From T3Sed10-241 sp036796255 (lineage in GTDB: Bacteria > Bacteroidota > Bacteroidia > Flavobacteriales_D > Cryomorphaceae), in NCBI GenBank assembly GCA_036796255.1, contig DAIRDH010000004.1, forward strand, positions 1-64,000: 64,000 nucleotides of DNA. The letters are read 5' to 3'. A program made the position numbers and the translations under genes. Under the pieces are notes generated by a model. The model was given only the letters and a program-made list of their open reading frames with translations. It did no database searches and had not been told where the DNA came from. Below, one piece after another: positions 8,686 through 17,463 of this stretch (position 1 is the first letter of the stretch; each line of letters starts with the position of its first letter).

Positions 8686-8878
8686 GCTGCGCTGGTCATT
8701 CGCCCTGCGCCTTTAATATCAAGATTCATTCCAATTGCCTTTATTCGCAATTTTCGTTTAAGGTTACCATTCTAATCGGACCCCGCGGGGATGCGCCGTA
8801 CGCTTATACCATCGGGATTCATTTGACCTGGCATGATTCACAATTTTCGCTTTGAGGTTACCGTTCTGATTGGACACC
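8686..8878 (+). repeat. Tandem imperfect ~95-base intergenic repeat
   Basis: Two direct copies, about 8686-8785 and 8784-8878, share a GC-rich head related to the 6151-6281 family, a GATTCATT segment, and a well conserved 3' part (CACAATTTTCGCTTTGAGG in the second copy, then TTACC, TTCT and ATTGGAC). A shorter duplication, AAATCGTAAATCC, follows near 8901 and 8930. No gene is seen between 8637 and 8974. Confidence 0.65.
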
Positions 8879-8974
8879 GAGAATACCCTATAGGCAAGGG
8901 CAAATCGTAAATCCAAACCCGTCAATCCGAAATCGTAAATTCCTATCTTTCGACAATTATTCCCGCATCCGTAT

Positions 8975-11900
8975 ATGAAAAGAAGTTTTTGGTGGTATTT
9001 GAAAATCTCGTTGCTGGGCGCGATTGTGTTGTTTGCATTGACAATAGGAATAGCTACCGCATGGCTGTACTACAATGAGGATAAAATCTATGCCTTGATT
9101 CTCGATGAGCTCAACGACAACCAACAAGGCTACACTGAAGTGGGCCACATCGACGTTTCTCCCTTTCAAAACTTCCCTTACATTTCCATCGGTATCCACG
9201 ACCTGCGTTTTTATGGCGACAAGGAGAAATCTGAAAGCCCTATCTACGAGATAGCCGATGTGTATGCGGGCTTCCAGTTATGGGACATCATCAAGGGCGA
9301 GTACATTGTCAAAAAGCTCAAGCTGAGCAATGGCCACCTGCGCCTTGTACTTGACGAAAAGGGCGAACTCAACCTGAGCATGGCCAAATCGGATGGCAAA
9401 GAAGATGCAGAAGAAGAAGAGGCTGTAAGCAGCAAGCTCCACCTTGACCTGAAGGCGGTGGAGGTGCACAATGTCAGGATTTCGGAACTCAATATGCAAG
9501 GAGCGAAATACTTAAACCTCATCTTATCCGATGTCGATGCACAGTTTTCCAGTGTGGACGACTTTATACGCATCGTTTTCAAAGGCGACCTCATGCTGAA
9601 AGAGTACACCGCCGGCAAGACCACATTTTTCAAAGACAAGGCCTTCAACCTCGATACCCGCTTCACTTACGATGTGGTCAGCGAGTTTCTTATCATCCTT
9701 CCGGGAAAATTGGTGCTGGACTATGGATATCTCGACTTTTCAGGAAATATTGACTTCCTCAACAACCTCAACCTCGACCTGGAAGTCTACGGGCAGAAGG
9801 AAAATTTTGACGCTTTCATTTCATTTGCACCCAATGAGGTAGCCGAAAACCTCAACCGCTTCCGCAATGAGGGCGACATCTATTTCAAGGGGACCATACG
9901 GGGCCCCAGCATCAATGCCGACCCGGCCATTGACATAGAGCTGAGCTGTGAGAACACCTTCTTTTTCCACAAGGATGAGTCGAAAGCCGTGAAAGACGTG
10001 GCTTTCAATGGCCGCTTCCACACCGGCGCCAAGAACAGCCTGGAGACTTCTGAATTCACCCTGACCAAACTATACGGGGTTCCGGAGACCGGAGAGTTTT
10101 CCGGCTCATTCAAGGTGGTGAATTTTGTGAACCCCATTGTTTCAATTGATTTCCATGCAGATGTGGAGCTGGAAAATTTTCAGAGCTTTTACGATCCTGA
10201 TTGGCTTATCGATGCGGGTGGCAACCTCCGTGTAGACATTACCATCAATGAGTTTGTAGACCAGGACAGCGTTATTCACGTGGCAAGCCAGCTCGAAGAC
10301 GGCACCCTGAGCCGCATTGAATTCAAGAACGCCTGGATGCAACTGGCCGATTACCACCACAAGCTGGAAGATATGCAGGGCAAAATCATCCTGGACGGTG
10401 ACAACCTTTTGCTGGAAAAGCTTTACAGCAAAGTAGGGGAGAGCGACCTTCTCGTGACGGCCAGGCTGGGCCACCTCAACGATCTCATGCACAAGCAACC
10501 AGCTACGGTCGACTTCAGCCTGCACCTCGAGAGCGATAAGATTGACGTCGCTTCACTGCTGCCCAAGGAGATGGCCGCTGGTGACGGTGTCTGGAAAACC
10601 GAAGTGCTCACCGATTTCAGCGCCGATTTCGACCTGCTCACTTCCGTGAAAAGCCTCGAAACCTATAAATACTTTCCCGAAGCAGAACTAACTATACGCG
10701 AGTTCAGTGGTCAACTTGAAGGCTATGCCATGCCGCTCAAGGAGGTGTCAGGCAAGATTAAAACATCTGATGAGCGCATTGACATTGATAACCTTACAGT
10801 AAAAATTGGCGACAACGACCTTCACCTCAACCTGCTCATTGACGATCCACAGCTCTTTATGGAAACCAATAAGCGCGGGGCAGCGCATTTCCATACGTCC
10901 ATACTTGCAGATGAAATCAATTTCAAAGAATTGCTGTATTACCGTGGCAAGCCCTTGCTCGACCCTGAAATCCAGGCTGAGCTGGGTGAGGAGCGCATCC
11001 GCAACCTGCACTTCGAATGCGATGGCTACGTGCATCCTTCCACCATCAGCCCCAATGGCCTGAAGGCGTATTGCAACCTTGAAAAATTCACAGTGAAACT
11101 GAATGACCTTCCAGAGCTCCGCGATGCCAAAGGACTGCTTCGGGCCGATACCACTGGCTGCCTCCACATCGAAGATTTCAGCGCAAGCCTGGGCCGCAGC
11201 GATTATTATGCAGACTTGCAGCTGCTTCACCTGCTCGACACCCTGGGCGATAAGCGCGAAATATATGGCAGCATAGGCGGCACTCTTTGGGAACTTGACG
11301 AATATTTTGCGCAAAGCAGCACCACTCCTGCGGCAGCTCCGGTCGATGTTGCTACCACCGACTCAACAGCAATCTCGAAAGCCCACCAGGTCGAATTGAA
11401 TATTTTCGCTTTGCCATTTCCCAAAATGAACCTCACGGTAGATGTGGGCAAGATCATCCACGAACGCTACGAATTGGAAGATCTACATGGCCACTTCAAA
11501 GCCAGCCCTGACCATATGGTATGGATCGACACATTGCATTTTCAAGCTGCTGGCGGCCATATCGGTATAGGAGGTTACCTCAACGGAAGTGTGAAGGATG
11601 ACCTTTACCTCACCGGCACCCTGGAATTGCAGGATGTAGACATCGATCAGGTGTTCTTCAAAATGGACAACTTTGGACAGGACTACCTCGTGAGCAACCA
11701 ACTGCATGGACGCATGAGCGGCACCATCAAGACCAAAGCCCACTTGTATCCCGACCTCAGCCCAATGCTGGACCGCACCGAAGCAGAGATGAACATCAAA
11801 ATCACCGATGGTAGGCTGGAGAATTTCAGCCCCATGCAGGCCATGGGAGATTTTATGGGCGATCGCAACCTCAACAACATCCGCTTTGCCGAAATGGAAA

Positions 11901-12247
11901 ACGCCTTCGATTACCGCAACGGCACCCTCATCGTACCCCGTATGAAAATCGCTTCAACGCTTGGCTATATCCACCTTTCCGGAAAACAAAGCATGGACGA
12001 CAAAATCGATTATGAAATTCAAGTGCCCCTGAGCCTAGTAAAAAGCGCAGGTTGGAACATGATGAAGAGCAAGCTCGCTAGCAGCAAGAAAAAATCCGAA
12101 GACAATGATCTTAAGGAAGTGGAGGAGGAGATCATCAGCGAACAATCAGGCCTTATCCGCAAGTATATGACCTTCAAAGTGACCGGCACCGTCGATGATT
12201 TCGATGTCGGTATGGGCAAAAACAAAAAATTAAAGGACCTCCCGTAG
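8975..12247 (+). CDS. Large AsmA-like inner-membrane protein
   Basis: 1090 residues with a single N-terminal TM anchor (about 10-33, WYLKISLLGAIVLFALTIGI) and a long periplasmic part rich in beta strands. The opening region (LNDNQQGYTEVGHIDVSPFQNFPYISIGIHDL) and the C-terminal AsmA_2-like block (LYPDLSPMLDRTEAEMNIKITDGRLENFSPM, here described by its ends) are typical of AsmA family proteins in Bacteroidota. AsmA-like proteins form hydrophobic grooves that move phospholipids between membranes; that role is inferred from family. It seems monocistronic; its stop codon overlaps the first palindromic repeat at 12243. Confidence 0.85.
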   Translation: MKRSFWWYLKISLLGAIVLFALTIGIATAWLYYNEDKIYALILDELNDNQQGYTEVGHIDVSPFQNFPYISIGIHDLRFYGDKEKSESPIYEIADVYAGFQLWDIIKGEYIVKKLKLSNGHLRLVLDEKGELNLSMAKSDGKEDAEEEEAVSSKLHLDLKAVEVHNVRISELNMQGAKYLNLILSDVDAQFSSVDDFIRIVFKGDLMLKEYTAGKTTFFKDKAFNLDTRFTYDVVSEFLIILPGKLVLDYGYLDFSGNIDFLNNLNLDLEVYGQKENFDAFISFAPNEVAENLNRFRNEGDIYFKGTIRGPSINADPAIDIELSCENTFFFHKDESKAVKDVAFNGRFHTGAKNSLETSEFTLTKLYGVPETGEFSGSFKVVNFVNPIVSIDFHADVELENFQSFYDPDWLIDAGGNLRVDITINEFVDQDSVIHVASQLEDGTLSRIEFKNAWMQLADYHHKLEDMQGKIILDGDNLLLEKLYSKVGESDLLVTARLGHLNDLMHKQPATVDFSLHLESDKIDVASLLPKEMAAGDGVWKTEVLTDFSADFDLLTSVKSLETYKYFPEAELTIREFSGQLEGYAMPLKEVSGKIKTSDERIDIDNLTVKIGDNDLHLNLLIDDPQLFMETNKRGAAHFHTSILADEINFKELLYYRGKPLLDPEIQAELGEERIRNLHFECDGYVHPSTISPNGLKAYCNLEKFTVKLNDLPELRDAKGLLRADTTGCLHIEDFSASLGRSDYYADLQLLHLLDTLGDKREIYGSIGGTLWELDEYFAQSSTTPAAAPVDVATTDSTAISKAHQVELNIFALPFPKMNLTVDVGKIIHERYELEDLHGHFKASPDHMVWIDTLHFQAAGGHIGIGGYLNGSVKDDLYLTGTLELQDVDIDQVFFKMDNFGQDYLVSNQLHGRMSGTIKTKAHLYPDLSPMLDRTEAEMNIKITDGRLENFSPMQAMGDFMGDRNLNNIRFAEMENAFDYRNGTLIVPRMKIASTLGYIHLSGKQSMDDKIDYEIQVPLSLVKSAGWNMMKSKLASSKKKSEDNDLKEVEEEIISEQSGLIRKYMTFKVTGTVDDFDVGMGKNKKLKDLP

Positions 12248-12325
12248 AGACGCGATTTATCGCGTCTCATGCGATTTATCGCGTCTCACGCAAGTTATCC
12301 CGTCTCATGCGATTTATCGTGTTTC
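12243..12325 (+). repeat. Palindromic 19-22-base repeat array (GAGACGCG...CGCGTCTC)
   Basis: 12247-12268 is a perfect palindrome with 10-base arms GAGACGCGAT/ATCGCGTCTC. Three further 19-base units follow (12269-12287, 12288-12306, 12307-12325), progressively degenerate. An inverted copy is at 12420-12447. The array lies between convergent genes, so it may act as a transcription stop or RNA stabiliser; it resembles REP/BIME elements. There are no spacers, so it is not a CRISPR. Confidence 0.8.
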
Positions 12326-12419
12326 AATTCACGTTGTTGTTATCCCAAATAATCAATTATTTACGTTAGATGCTGAATGATTTCGGTTTGGCTGAAATTA
12401 AAATTTGGATAATTTGTAC

Positions 12420-12447
12420 CGGAGACGCTATAAATCGCGTCTCTACG
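12420..12447 (-). repeat. Inverted copy of the GAGACGCG palindrome
   Basis: Its reverse complement matches 12243-12268 except at one base in the loop region (T-A-G for T-C-G). It ends five bases before the aminotransferase stop codon, mirroring the first array that begins at the AsmA stop. Confidence 0.75.
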
Positions 12448-12452
12448 TTAAA

Positions 12453-13643
12453 TCATCCTTTCACGACCCCTTCAATTACCTCCCGAATCACCGTCGCCCC
12501 CTTTCGCAAGTCTTCATCACTGATGTTCAAGGGTGGCGCCAGCCTGAAGCTGTCCGGACACGACAGAAAGTAAAAGGCAATCACACCCTTTTCCAGGCAT
12601 TCATCCACAATGCGGTACACCAGTTCAGCATTGTCAAATTGCACGGCGAGCATCATGCCCTTGCGGCGCACTTCGCGGATGCATGGGTGGGCAAGGAGGC
12701 TTTCGAGCATGGCGCCTTTGGCCTCACAGGTTTCCACAAGCCGCTCTTCCAGCAGTACCTCAATGTTGGCAACAGCTGCTGCGCAGCATACCGGATGCCC
12801 GCCAAACGTGGTGATGTGGCCCAGGATAGGGTCGTGGCTCAGGTTGGCCATGGCTTCGCGGCTCGAAATAAATGCACCCATGGCCATTCCGCCGGCCATG
12901 CTCTTGGCGATGGCGAGGATATCGGGCACGATGTCGAAGTGTTCAAAAGCCCACATGCGCCCTGTGCGTCCGAAGCCGGTTTGAATTTCATCGAGTATCA
13001 GCATTGCGCCCACATCGGTGCAGCGCTTTCGCAAGGCCTGCATGTATTCCCTTGTTGGAATGCGCACACCCGCATCGCCTTGTATCGTTTCTACCACCAC
13101 AGCAGCCGTACGCTCGTCAATGAGGTGCAAGTCTTCTGTATGGTTGAAGCGCATAAAGTACACATCGGGCAGCAATGGTCGCACGTGGTACTTCTTCTTT
13201 TCATTGCTGCTCACACTGAGTGAGCCGTGTGTGCTGCCGTGGTAGGCGCCTACGCAGGCCACGAGCTTGGTGCGTCCCGTGCAGCGCTTGGCCAGCTTGA
13301 GCGCCCCTTCGATGGCTTCCGTTCCGCTGTTTACAAAGTAGCTGCAGTCCAGGCCTTTCGGCAAAATGGAGTTCAGCGCAAGCGCGAGCTCAGTTTGTGG
13401 CGACTGCACAAACTCGCCGTAGGGAATTACATGCAGGTATTTGTCTGCCTGATCCTTGATGGCCCTCACCACCTTGGGATGGCGGTGGCCCACATTGCTC
13501 ACGGCTATACCTGAAATCAAATCGAGGTAAGCCTTGCCTTCGGTGCTGTAAATGTAGCTGCCTTCGGCATGGCTTACCTCGATGGCAAGCGGGTGCGGCG
13601 ACGTTTGCGCCTGGTGATTAAAGAATGCTTCGCGGTGGTTCAT
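12453..13643 (-). CDS. Class III (acetylornithine/ornithine-type) PLP aminotransferase
   Basis: 396-residue fold type I aminotransferase. Visible are the phosphate-binding NSGTEAIEGALKLAK, YHGSTHG, the cofactor Asp in LILDEIQTGFGRTG, the Schiff-base Lys247 in ILAIAKSMAGGM, and TTFGGHPVCCAAA. Family members include ArgD, ornithine aminotransferase and 4-aminobutyrate transaminase. The substrate cannot be assigned from sequence alone, and no arginine genes are adjacent. Bacteroidota homologues are generally annotated as aspartate aminotransferase family proteins. A good -7 box (TAACTTTG) sits just upstream. Confidence 0.85.
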   Translation of the reverse strand: MNHREAFFNHQAQTSPHPLAIEVSHAEGSYIYSTEGKAYLDLISGIAVSNVGHRHPKVVRAIKDQADKYLHVIPYGEFVQSPQTELALALNSILPKGLDCSYFVNSGTEAIEGALKLAKRCTGRTKLVACVGAYHGSTHGSLSVSSNEKKKYHVRPLLPDVYFMRFNHTEDLHLIDERTAAVVVETIQGDAGVRIPTREYMQALRKRCTDVGAMLILDEIQTGFGRTGRMWAFEHFDIVPDILAIAKSMAGGMAMGAFISSREAMANLSHDPILGHITTFGGHPVCCAAAVANIEVLLEERLVETCEAKGAMLESLLAHPCIREVRRKGMMLAVQFDNAELVYRIVDECLEKGVIAFYFLSCPDSFRLAPPLNISDEDLRKGATVIREVIEGVVKG

Positions 13644-13650
13644 TGAAGTG

Positions 13651-13658
13651 CAAAGTTA
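13651..13658 (-). promoter_or_regulatory. Bacteroidota -7 box TAACTTTG
   Basis: Perfect match to TAnnTTTG on the minus strand, eight bases before the aminotransferase ATG (13643), so the transcript would be nearly leaderless. No TTG is found at the expected upstream distance. Confidence 0.5.
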
Positions 13659-13675
13659 CACCTCAATAACAATTC

Positions 13676-14242
13676 CTAGCGATTTTGTGCGCCTTTGGTT
13701 CTGCGCTGTTCTCCCTGGTTCCGGCCTTCGGGGGCCATACCCTCTTTTTCATAGCGTCGCTCGTTCATGGTGCGCATCATTTCGCGTTTGAAATCTTTTT
13801 CCGCTTTATAAAACCCGATAACCTTTTCGGCTGGAAGCACCGTACTCATACTTTTGAAGAAGCGTTCATCGATGTTGATGGCCTCCCGCTGGTTTTGAAA
13901 CCTTGCCTGCATGATTTGATCGAAGGAGCTCATATCAGCACCCCGGGTCATTTCCTTACTTTTCATTCGCATTTCACGGCCCGCTTCTCTAAGCATCTGC
14001 TTCTCCTTCATCTGGTTTTGATACAGCGGCCAGAATGCACTCGCTTCTTTCTCTGTTAGTTGCAACTCATTGGACAGGTAAGCCATTTTTTGGCGCTCTA
14101 TGTTCTCCCGCACCGACTCTGACATGTCTTCGCCGTCTTCTGTTTCCATAATGCGGGTTTCTTCTGTGAGGCGTTCAGTGTTTTGCGCGTAAGCGCCCAT
14201 TCCTATGGCTCCGGCCATGAGGATCATCATTACTTTTTTCAT
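13676..14242 (-). CDS. Spy/CpxP-like periplasmic stress protein
   Basis: 188 residues with a signal peptide (MKKVMMILMAGAIGMGAYAQ), then a highly charged, Met/Glu/Arg-rich helical protein (RQKMAYLSNELQLTEKEASAFWPLYQ, here in two parts: a helix start and the LTEKEA...FWPLY motif). This LT..EA..FWP.Y pattern is typical of Bacteroidota proteins related to the Spy/CpxP chaperone-sensor family. Its ATG overlaps the stop of the upstream TM protein by four bases, indicating translational coupling. It probably acts in the periplasm in envelope stress; the exact client is unknown. Confidence 0.65.
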   Translation of the reverse strand: MKKVMMILMAGAIGMGAYAQNTERLTEETRIMETEDGEDMSESVRENIERQKMAYLSNELQLTEKEASAFWPLYQNQMKEKQMLREAGREMRMKSKEMTRGADMSSFDQIMQARFQNQREAINIDERFFKSMSTVLPAEKVIGFYKAEKDFKREMMRTMNERRYEKEGMAPEGRNQGEQRRTKGAQNR

Positions 14243-14775
14243 TGTGTTTGTGTTTGTTGTTCGTGATAGGTTTCAAATAAAAATGCTTCGCTGATGTCAT
14301 TTTCAATCAGGTAGTCTTCAATTTCCTCAGCTGAAATATCCATGGGGATCCATTCGGGTTCAAATTCATCACCGACGAGCTCAGCGAGCAGCCACTCCTC
14401 ATCGCCCCAGTCTTCGTACAGAAGCTCCAGAACTTCATCAGGATCAAATGCTTCAAGGCCTGAGTGTTGGGTTGTTTTTGCATTGCCTTCATCCATAAAG
14501 TGACGGACCACCGGTACCAAAGCCAACATCACTGCCAATCCTGCCGCGATGGCCAGGTTTTGAACATTCATGTAGCGCATTAGGCCCGCTTTTTCAGTGG
14601 GTATTGTGGCATTTGAAAGTTCCAGGGCTTTCGTCCTTTCGGCAATTCGGGCGTGCAGCCCCTGGAAATAGCCCTCCGGAGCCGCCTCATTTACTTTATG
14701 CTTTTCAGCAAATAGCCTGGGCGCAATTTCCTTGAGGTAGGCGGCGGCTTCTTCGTGTGTATCGTTTATTCCCAT
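14239..14775 (-). CDS. Single-TM protein, anti-sigma-factor-like
   Basis: 178 residues: an N-terminal soluble segment with EEAAAYLKEIAPRLFAEKHK and APEGYFQGLHARI, a TM helix (about 73-91, NLAIAAGLAVMLALVPVVRHF), and an acidic C-terminal periplasmic tail with repeated EELLYEDWGDEEWL-like and ISAEEIEDYLIEN helices. The PEGYF...L pattern before a TM helix is common in Bacteroidota proteins encoded after ECF sigma factors. No sigma gene is on this strand; the only one is the divergent 15865 gene. Coupled to the Spy-like gene by a four-base overlap. Function inferred only. Confidence 0.5.
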   Translation of the reverse strand: MGINDTHEEAAAYLKEIAPRLFAEKHKVNEAAPEGYFQGLHARIAERTKALELSNATIPTEKAGLMRYMNVQNLAIAAGLAVMLALVPVVRHFMDEGNAKTTQHSGLEAFDPDEVLELLYEDWGDEEWLLAELVGDEFEPEWIPMDISAEEIEDYLIENDISEAFLFETYHEQQTQTQ

Positions 14776-15012
14776 GTCGGCTATAGGATAGCCCTTTTTC
14801 CAAAAGGTTTAATCGCCTTTTCAAAAAAGAACATTAATTCTGCTTATTCAGCAGTGCATCAGCATTATTCTAGTTTCCGGAAAGGGATTAAAGAAGCCAG
14901 GAATGTCCGGCCAAGGCCTCTTTTCAGGAAAACTGGGCACCTCAATGTATCCATTTGTAACATCGCGAAGCCTCAGTCGTCTCCAGTTCAAACCAACAAA
15001 ATTGTACAAGTC
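14776..15012. other. Divergent intergenic region
   Basis: Separates the minus-strand TM/Spy-like pair from the plus-strand DUF4252 gene and must hold promoters for both. I find no clean TTG-N19-TAnnTTTG promoter. It is a plausible place for an ECF sigma-specific promoter, given the sigma gene at 15865. Confidence 0.35.
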
Positions 15013-15774
15013 ATGAAAAATCTACTGACCACTTTAGCTTTATCCCTGCTCGGCACATGTGTGCTTCAAGCCCAGGGCGATGCCATTTCCCGGTTCTTCT
15101 CTGATTATGAAGGACGCGAAAACGTAACCAACATTCAAATCTCGGGCAGCATGTTCCGAATGCTCGCCAGCGCCAGTGATAAGTCGGGTACTGAAGACGA
15201 CTTCGCCCGCATTACCTCTGACATACAGGGCATTCACATTATCGTTGACAATGACCACAAGAATGCGCTGGCCACCATGAATGAGACCCACAAGAAACTT
15301 TCAGGAGCTTATGAAGGCATCATGAGTGTGAAGGAGAAAGACACCCGCGTCGAAATGTATATCGCTGAGAAAGGCGGTAATGTGACGGAACTCGTGCTCG
15401 CCGTTGGCGAAACCAACAACTTTGTAGTGATGAGTGTGCGCGGATTGCTCAAAATGGACGACCTGAATCAAATTGTCAATTCGGCTGCTGCCAGCGTCAC
15501 CGGCGATGTGTTCAGCGGCAAGAAAGTAGACCGTGCCGACTTCAAAGTATGGCCTAACCCTGCAAGTCGTGATGAAATGGTTAAGATTTCCGTGCCCAAC
15601 GACATGCTGGGAAGCCAGCTTAGTATTATCGACGGCAATGGCAAGCAAGTAAGTGCTGAAAGTATCAACCAAATTGAAAAAACCTTAAACTTGTCGCAGA
15701 TGCGCGCTGGAACCTATGTGCTCAAATTGATCAAAGACGATACGGTGGTGACCAAAAAACTGATTGTAAACTAA
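15013..15774 (+). CDS. DUF4252 protein with T9SS sorting domain
   Basis: 253 residues. Signal peptide MKNLLTTLALSLLGTCVLQAQ, a DUF4252 domain (about 22-165: AISRFFSDYEGRENVTNIQISGSMFRML in outline, then TELVLAVGETNNFVVMSVRG), and a type A Por sorting tail from FKVWPNPAS to YVLKLIKDD. DUF4252 proteins are widespread small secreted Bacteroidota proteins of unknown function, often encoded near ECF sigma factors. This copy differs from the two paralogues downstream by carrying a T9SS tail. The start is placed at the signal-peptide Met; the open frame extends upstream without a plausible start. A weak hairpin (15786-15807) follows the stop. Confidence 0.85.
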   Translation: MKNLLTTLALSLLGTCVLQAQGDAISRFFSDYEGRENVTNIQISGSMFRMLASASDKSGTEDDFARITSDIQGIHIIVDNDHKNALATMNETHKKLSGAYEGIMSVKEKDTRVEMYIAEKGGNVTELVLAVGETNNFVVMSVRGLLKMDDLNQIVNSAAASVTGDVFSGKKVDRADFKVWPNPASRDEMVKISVPNDMLGSQLSIIDGNGKQVSAESINQIEKTLNLSQMRAGTYVLKLIKDDTVVTKKLIVN

Positions 15775-15864
15775 GCGATAATAGCTTCGCTTTTTGTGCG
15801 GAGCGAAATTTTAAGCCCAATCAAGCCAAACCAATTCTAAAACATTCAGCCCGCAGGGAGATCA

Positions 15865-16395
15865 ATGCAAAAAGCGCAATTCACAGCAGAAGTGCTGGTA
15901 TATAAGGACAAAATGTACCGCTTTGCGTTGAGCTTCATGGGCAATGAAGAGGAAGCGAGAGACCTGGTACAGGATGTGCTACTCAAGCTCTGGGAAAGCA
16001 GGAATCAATTGGGGGATATTCGAAGCCTTGAGGCCTGGTGTATGACCTTAATACGTAACAAAGCATTGGATAAACTGAAGCGCGCTGAGCGCAAGCTAAG
16101 GGTGGTGAGTGAAAATGGCCGGCCCGATGAACGCTTGCACGCACACGAGGAGAGCCCTCAGCGCGCATTTGAAAACAAGGAACTGGGCAGTATGATTGAA
16201 AGGGCCATGGAGGCGCTTCCCGAAAAACAGCGCAGCGCATTTCACTTGCGCGATGTACAGGGATACAGCTACATGGAGATTTGTGAGCTTACAGAAACGG
16301 ACATGAATCAGGTGAAGGTAAATATATTCAGGGCGCGCAAAGCCCTGCAAAGTGCACTACAAAACGCAATAAGTGATGGACATGGAATGGAGTAA
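15865..16395 (+). CDS. ECF-type RNA polymerase sigma-70 factor
   Basis: 176 residues with sigma region 2 (about 12-80: YRFALSFMGNEEEARDLVQDV, listed by its ends, and LKLWESR) and region 4 (about 110-165: ALPEKQRSAFHLRDVQGYSYMEI in outline, then VKVNIFRARKAL). It is first in a tight operon with an anti-sigma-like TM protein, two DUF4252 genes and an ABC exporter, and overlaps the second gene by about 20 bases. Extracytoplasmic-function sigmas of this group typically autoregulate their operon. Confidence 0.93.
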   Translation: MQKAQFTAEVLVYKDKMYRFALSFMGNEEEARDLVQDVLLKLWESRNQLGDIRSLEAWCMTLIRNKALDKLKRAERKLRVVSENGRPDERLHAHEESPQRAFENKELGSMIERAMEALPEKQRSAFHLRDVQGYSYMEICELTETDMNQVKVNIFRARKALQSALQNAISDGHGME

Positions 16396-16897
16396 ATTGG
16401 AAGCCAAGTACTGGCAGGGCGAAAGCACCCTTGAGGAGGAGGCTGCGCTGCGCAAAGCTGCACAGGCGGGCGAGCCTGCGCTGAGCGCTGTGCTCATCAA
16501 TGCCTTGAAAAGCATTGATGCCGCTGGCCATGCCACACTTGACGATGGTTTTGAAGCGGACTTCTGGGCCAAGGCAGATGCTGCGGAATCAAGTCGACAT
16601 GGTGGGGGTCTGGTGTTCACATTGGCCTCGTTTATGCGCTATGCTGCCGCCGCGGCCATTGTGGTGGCGCTTGGGCTTACGGTACTGCATTTGCTGAAAA
16701 GCGGTGAGGAAATGCCCGCACCTGTTGCAACAGTGGAGTCTGCCGACACTTACACCGATCCGGAAGAGGCCTTTAAAGCAGCCGCTGAGGCCCTTGGTCT
16801 CGCTTCCGCAAAACTCAATGAAGCGCAGCAGTCCGTGAAGGAAATCAAGCGCTTTTACCAATCCAAAGCCGCCATTACAGGCATGAATCCCGATTAA
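16376..16897 (+). CDS. Probable cognate anti-sigma factor (single TM)
   Basis: 173 residues, overlapping the end of the sigma gene by 20 bases (ATG 16376; a GTG one codon earlier or an ATG two codons later are alternatives). The N-terminal 80 residues (WSKLEAKYWQGESTLEEEAALR and FEADFWAKAD, in part) look like the short sigma-binding cytosolic domain seen in this family; a TM helix lies around 84-106 (FMRYAAAAAIVVALGLTVLHLL region); the C-terminus is a periplasmic Ala-rich helix. Position and topology support an anti-sigma role; there is no recognisable zinc motif. Confidence 0.65.
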   Translation: MDMEWSKLEAKYWQGESTLEEEAALRKAAQAGEPALSAVLINALKSIDAAGHATLDDGFEADFWAKADAAESSRHGGGLVFTLASFMRYAAAAAIVVALGLTVLHLLKSGEEMPAPVATVESADTYTDPEEAFKAAAEALGLASAKLNEAQQSVKEIKRFYQSKAAITGMNPD

Positions 16898-16929
16898 TTA
16901 CGAGACACAACAAAACGAAATCAAAGGTT

Positions 16930-17463
16930 ATGAATTCACAAAAAGCAACACTTATCATCCTCATGCTGATGATGGTGGCCACCAGGCTCCTGGGGCAGGA
17001 TGCCATCGATAAGTACTTTGGCGCTTACCGGGACAACCCCAACTTCACCTCCGTGGTGATCTCGAGCAAAATGTTTCAGCTCTTTTCCCAAATCGATGCG
17101 GAAAGCGAGGATGGCAAAACCGCGCTCGAAGCCATGAAAGGCATCACGGGCATTAAGATTTTGAGCAATGATGAAGACAACAACGCAGGCAAAGGCTTCA
17201 TCTCAGCCATCAACAAGCTCGGCAAGGAGTATGAAATATTGATGAGCGTGGATGAGAAGGATGAAAAAGTGCGCTTCTTCATCCGGGAGGAAAACAGCAA
17301 CATCAAGGAACTGCTCATGCTCGTGGCTGGTGGTGAAAAGCTCTTTATTATGAGCATTTCGGGCGATATTGACCTTGAAAAATTATCTTCGCTCTCCAAG
17401 TCAATGAATGTAGGAGGCATGGATTACCTAAAAAATCTCGATGAAAAGCAAAAATCTAAATAG
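16930..17463 (+). CDS. DUF4252 protein
   Basis: 177 residues with a signal peptide ending LLGQ (about residue 23) and a full DUF4252 domain (DAIDKYFGAYRDNPNFTSV, MFQLFSQI, EYEILMSVDEKDEKVRFFI region, LLMLVAGGEKLFIMSISGDI region). Strongly similar in layout to the 15013 protein but without a sorting tail. It lies third in the ECF sigma operon and overlaps the next gene by 23 bases. Function unknown; probably periplasmic or surface exposed. Confidence 0.8.
   Translation: MNSQKATLIILMLMMVATRLLGQDAIDKYFGAYRDNPNFTSVVISSKMFQLFSQIDAESEDGKTALEAMKGITGIKILSNDEDNNAGKGFISAINKLGKEYEILMSVDEKDEKVRFFIREENSNIKELLMLVAGGEKLFIMSISGDIDLEKLSSLSKSMNVGGMDYLKNLDEKQKSK

Noticed and set aside
12243..12447. Possible CRISPR array
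   Set aside because: Units are contiguous 19-base palindromes with no spacers, and there are no cas genes.
12405..13223. Long plus-strand frame opposite the aminotransferase
   Set aside because: Antisense shadow; the minus-strand gene has all PLP-enzyme motifs.
15841..15868. CCGCAGGGAGATCAATGC as another copy of the left-end repeat
   Set aside because: Only about a dozen bases match, and it is the leader of the sigma gene.
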